Origin: CAYZDV01 sp964477275
GTDB lineage: Bacteria; Acidobacteriota; Aminicenantia; Aminicenantales; Aminicenantaceae
DNA length: 7,646 nt
Reading direction: 5' to 3'
NCBI GenBank assembly: GCA_964477275.1
Contig: CAYZDV010000097.1
Span: 1-7,646 of the forward strand
Shown: one piece after another, positions 7,101-7,646 of the stretch
Position numbering within the stretch: position 1 is the first letter of the stretch
Layout of the letters: the number at the start of each line of letters is the position of its first letter
Made by a program: the position numbers and the translations under genes
Notes under the pieces: model-generated
The model's input: only the letters and a program-made list of their open reading frames with translations
Databases searched by the model: none
What the model was told of the DNA's origin: nothing

Positions 7101-7226
7101 AGCACAGGCGTGGGCCTGCGGACCAACCTTTTCGGCGTCATTATCTTGGGAGTTCACTACGTGAAGCCGCTGGACAGGCCCAACAGGGACTGGTACTTTC
7201 AGGTCACCCTGACTCCCGGATTCTGA
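4143..7226 (+). CDS. Gluzincin-type protease domain, TolB/PD40 beta-propeller and Omp85-like outer-membrane barrel in one protein
   Basis: The protein has 1027 residues. It begins with a signal peptide (basic start, hydrophobic 10-25, likely cleavage after ASG at 27). Residues about 40-285 form a Peptidase_MA-like gluzincin domain: HELVH (141-145) supplies HExxH and WFIEGLAEY (172-180) supplies the downstream Glu (E175) expected as third zinc ligand. Residues about 300-590 form a TolB-type propeller, with PD40 blade motifs at SPDGDLIVF (310-318), WSPDGRYIGF (410-419), WSPDGRSIAF (454-463) and WSTDGKSLYF (508-517). Residues about 635-1027 are an Omp85/BamA-like barrel with VRGY (891-894, the loop-6 signature), FFDAGVAW (953-960), STGVGLRTN (987-995) and a terminal Phe. 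No POTRA domains are visible. The Shine-Dalgarno GAGGGAG lies 7 nt before ATG 4143. The barrel should sit in the outer membrane with the soluble domains on one side. Function is unknown; surface or periplasmic proteolysis or outer-membrane protein handling are possibilities. Confidence 0.85.
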   Translation: MNHRFRPKTFWLLLIFGIGLIAVSASGQYFGRNKVQYERFDFKVMSTEHFDIYFYPEKREAALQAARMAERWYARLSRIFNHQLKGRQPLILYASSPDFQQTTAIPGILGEGTGGVTEMFKRRIVLPLGVSLAESDHVIGHELVHAFQFDITAQAHPRSASATPAVFRLPLWFIEGLAEYLSIGPVDPNTAMWMRDVTRREELPGVKKLENPMRYFPYRYGQSLWAYITGRWGDGTVPRLMRAVSTAGDYEMAIKKVLDVSLDTLSEDWHKSMEEAFLPLKELTETPERSSRLLIKGSEKSRVNVSPSLSPDGDLIVFLSSRDLFSIDMYLADAKTGKIQRRLIKTAIDPHFDSLQFIKSSGCWDERGERFIFGAVIKGQPVLTMIDVREGRTLKEMKFPHLGEIFSPTWSPDGRYIGFTALVNGLTDIFIYDLETEVLKRMTDDPFADLFPVWSPDGRSIAFVTDRFSTDLSILSIGDYDLALLDVETGRIERLSGFRKAKHINPQWSTDGKSLYFISDPNGIPNVFRLEMESREISQVTNLFTGVSGIMGLSPALSVAKKSGRLAYCLFEEASYSIYSIESEDVLVGQKALSQFGEIKPSLLPPRKKAEGEVLGLLQNPVFGLPEERFYPVSDYKPKLKLDYISQPSLAVGVDRFGTFAGGGIALYFSDMLGFHNLVAMGQVSSRFEDSAFLVGYQNSRSRLNWGAVAQRIPYVTGGFSRTLGEVFGEPAIIDREYIFRQINYQVSAFAFYPFNQVRRFEISTGYALIDFQRDVYTRAISLIDGYELIRDRQKLDAPSSIHFGFASTALVYDSSFFGATSPILGQAYRFEFTPYQGNIDFNTVLADYRRYLMPVRPFTLAFRVLHYGRYGKNAEDDRLYPLFLGYETLVRGYNISSFSFEEIYDAEDPFDYSWLFGSKLLVANLELRFPLFQVLGIGRGYYGIFPVDFIAFFDAGVAWWSSDYDADGVSDKAWFLEDGNRELVRSTGVGLRTNLFGVIILGVHYVKPLDRPNRDWYFQVTLTPGF
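5369..5386 (+). repeat. 18-bp exact repeat in propeller blades, copy 1
   Basis: The 18 bases encoding the W-S-P-D-G core of one PD40 blade are identical to those at 5501-5518, 132 bp (44 codons) downstream. Exact identity including third codon positions suggests blade duplication or gene conversion within the propeller. Confidence 0.7.
5501..5518 (+). repeat. 18-bp exact repeat in propeller blades, copy 2
   Basis: This is the second copy of the 18-bp segment at 5369-5386, encoding the W-S-P-D-G core of the next PD40 blade. Confidence 0.7.
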
Positions 7227-7326
7227 TTTTCCTTCTGTCACAGCGCGCAGATTATCGACCTCTTCGATTTCCGGGAGAAAACAAGCGAGAATGTGGGGAA
7301 AAGGACCGCCCGCGCGTTTTTTGAGT

Positions 7327-7355
7327 TTGACTTGAGGAATGGCGTTTGCTATAGG
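7327..7355 (+). promoter_or_regulatory. Sigma-70-type promoter for the phosphorylase gene
   Basis: TTGACT (7327-7332, five of six consensus bases) and TATAGG (7350-7355) are spaced by 17 bp. TG at 7347-7348 forms an extended -10 (TGCTATAGG). The expected start is near 7362, leaving a leader of about 76 nt. It suggests the phosphorylase gene is transcribed independently of the barrel gene. Confidence 0.5.
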
Positions 7356-7402
7356 TAGAGGAAATTGAGGACAAAAGACGCCGGAGCATCATTTTCCGAA
7401 TG

Positions 7403-7422
7403 CATTCCAGCTCTCATTCCAG
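7403..7422 (+). repeat. Paired CATTCCAG direct repeats in the phosphorylase leader
   Basis: CATTCCAG occurs at 7403-7410 and again at 7415-7422, a 12-bp step. The first copy overlaps the 10-bp palindrome GAATGCATTC (7398-7407), and an inverted copy of the core, GGAATG, lies in the promoter spacer (7336-7341). Phased copies of a short motif between promoter and start could be a regulator site; chance is also possible. Confidence 0.3.
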
Positions 7423-7437
7423 ACACGGAGGGTGCAA

Positions 7438-7646
7438 ATGGTTGACCTTGCCGTTATCTCCGGGTCCGGCTTTTACGATTTCCCGGGGCTCGAGGATGAA
7501 GAGGAGAGAAAAGTCCGGACAAGGTTTGGAGAGACGACGCTCCGGGTCGGGCTCCTCAAGGGACGGAAAATTGCTTTCCTGGTCCGCCACGGGAAAGGAC
7601 ATGCCATCCTGCCCAACACGATCAATTACCGGGCTAACCTTCTGGC
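7438..7646 (+). CDS. Purine nucleoside / methylthioadenosine phosphorylase family, N-terminal part (cut by window)
   Basis: Sixty-nine codons are visible before the window ends. ISGSGFYD (residues 7-14) matches the N-terminal phosphate-binding loop of the MTAP/PNP family (PF01048), with S10 in the position of the phosphate-contacting Thr of human MTAP. RHGKGH (50-55) followed by NTINYRAN (60-67) is the signature of the MTAP-like subgroup. These cytoplasmic enzymes split a purine nucleoside with phosphate; members act on 5'-methylthioadenosine (methionine salvage) or on inosine and guanosine. The residues that decide substrate lie beyond the window, so the gene is not named mtnP here. Start choice is firm: GGAGG (7427-7431) lies six bases before ATG 7438. 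An upstream promoter suggests independent expression. Confidence 0.85.
   Translation, partial: MVDLAVISGSGFYDFPGLEDEEERKVRTRFGETTLRVGLLKGRKIAFLVRHGKGHAILPNTINYRANLL

Noticed and set aside
7244..7322. Possible terminator after the barrel gene ending in TTTTTT at 7317-7322
   Set aside because: The only pairing is a 5-bp CGCGC/GCGCG stem across a 63-nt loop; no compact hairpin precedes the T-run.

Overview
The window looks like a chromosomal segment from a Gram-negative (diderm) bacterium. The evidence is an outer-membrane beta-barrel of the Omp85/BamA type, two further predicted exported proteins and a PilZ (cyclic-di-GMP receptor) protein. The C-terminal half of a large M14-type carboxypeptidase and the peptidase/propeller/barrel fusion resemble proteins I associate with Acidobacteriota and Candidatus Aminicenantes. 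That placement is an inference from memory of protein style; no rRNA or marker gene in the window confirms it.

Layout. Positions 1-1320 (+) are the 3' part of an M14-family zinc carboxypeptidase-like gene whose catalytic half lies upstream of the window. A 191-bp convergent gap follows. It holds a likely decayed IS91-type transposase fragment on the minus strand and a good rho-independent terminator reading on the plus strand. Next come two minus-strand genes, transcribed right to left: an exported protein with a metzincin-type zinc-protease signature followed by twelve gap-free TPRs (3968 to 2010), and then a small PilZ protein (about 1922 to 1512), probably co-transcribed. A 174-bp divergent region with back-to-back extended -10 promoters separates these from a 1027-residue plus-strand gene (4143-7226). 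That gene encodes a signal peptide, a gluzincin-type protease domain, a TolB/PD40 beta-propeller and a POTRA-less Omp85-like barrel. After a 211-bp gap with its own promoter, the 5' end of a purine nucleoside/methylthioadenosine phosphorylase gene (7438 onward) runs off the window.

How the genes may fit together. The central divergent pair is the most interesting part. One product is an exported metzincin-like protein with a long TPR solenoid. The other carries its own zinc-protease domain and propeller tethered to an outer-membrane barrel. In well-studied bacteria, a periplasmic metalloprotease with TPRs (BepA) attends outer-membrane protein assembly, so an analogous envelope-quality-control or surface-proteolysis role is a reasonable hypothesis, not a demonstrated one. 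PilZ downstream of the TPR gene hints at cyclic-di-GMP input. The M14-like gene adds a third peptidase-type protein, while the phosphorylase looks like unrelated purine or methionine salvage. There is no CRISPR array, tRNA, rRNA or intact mobile element.
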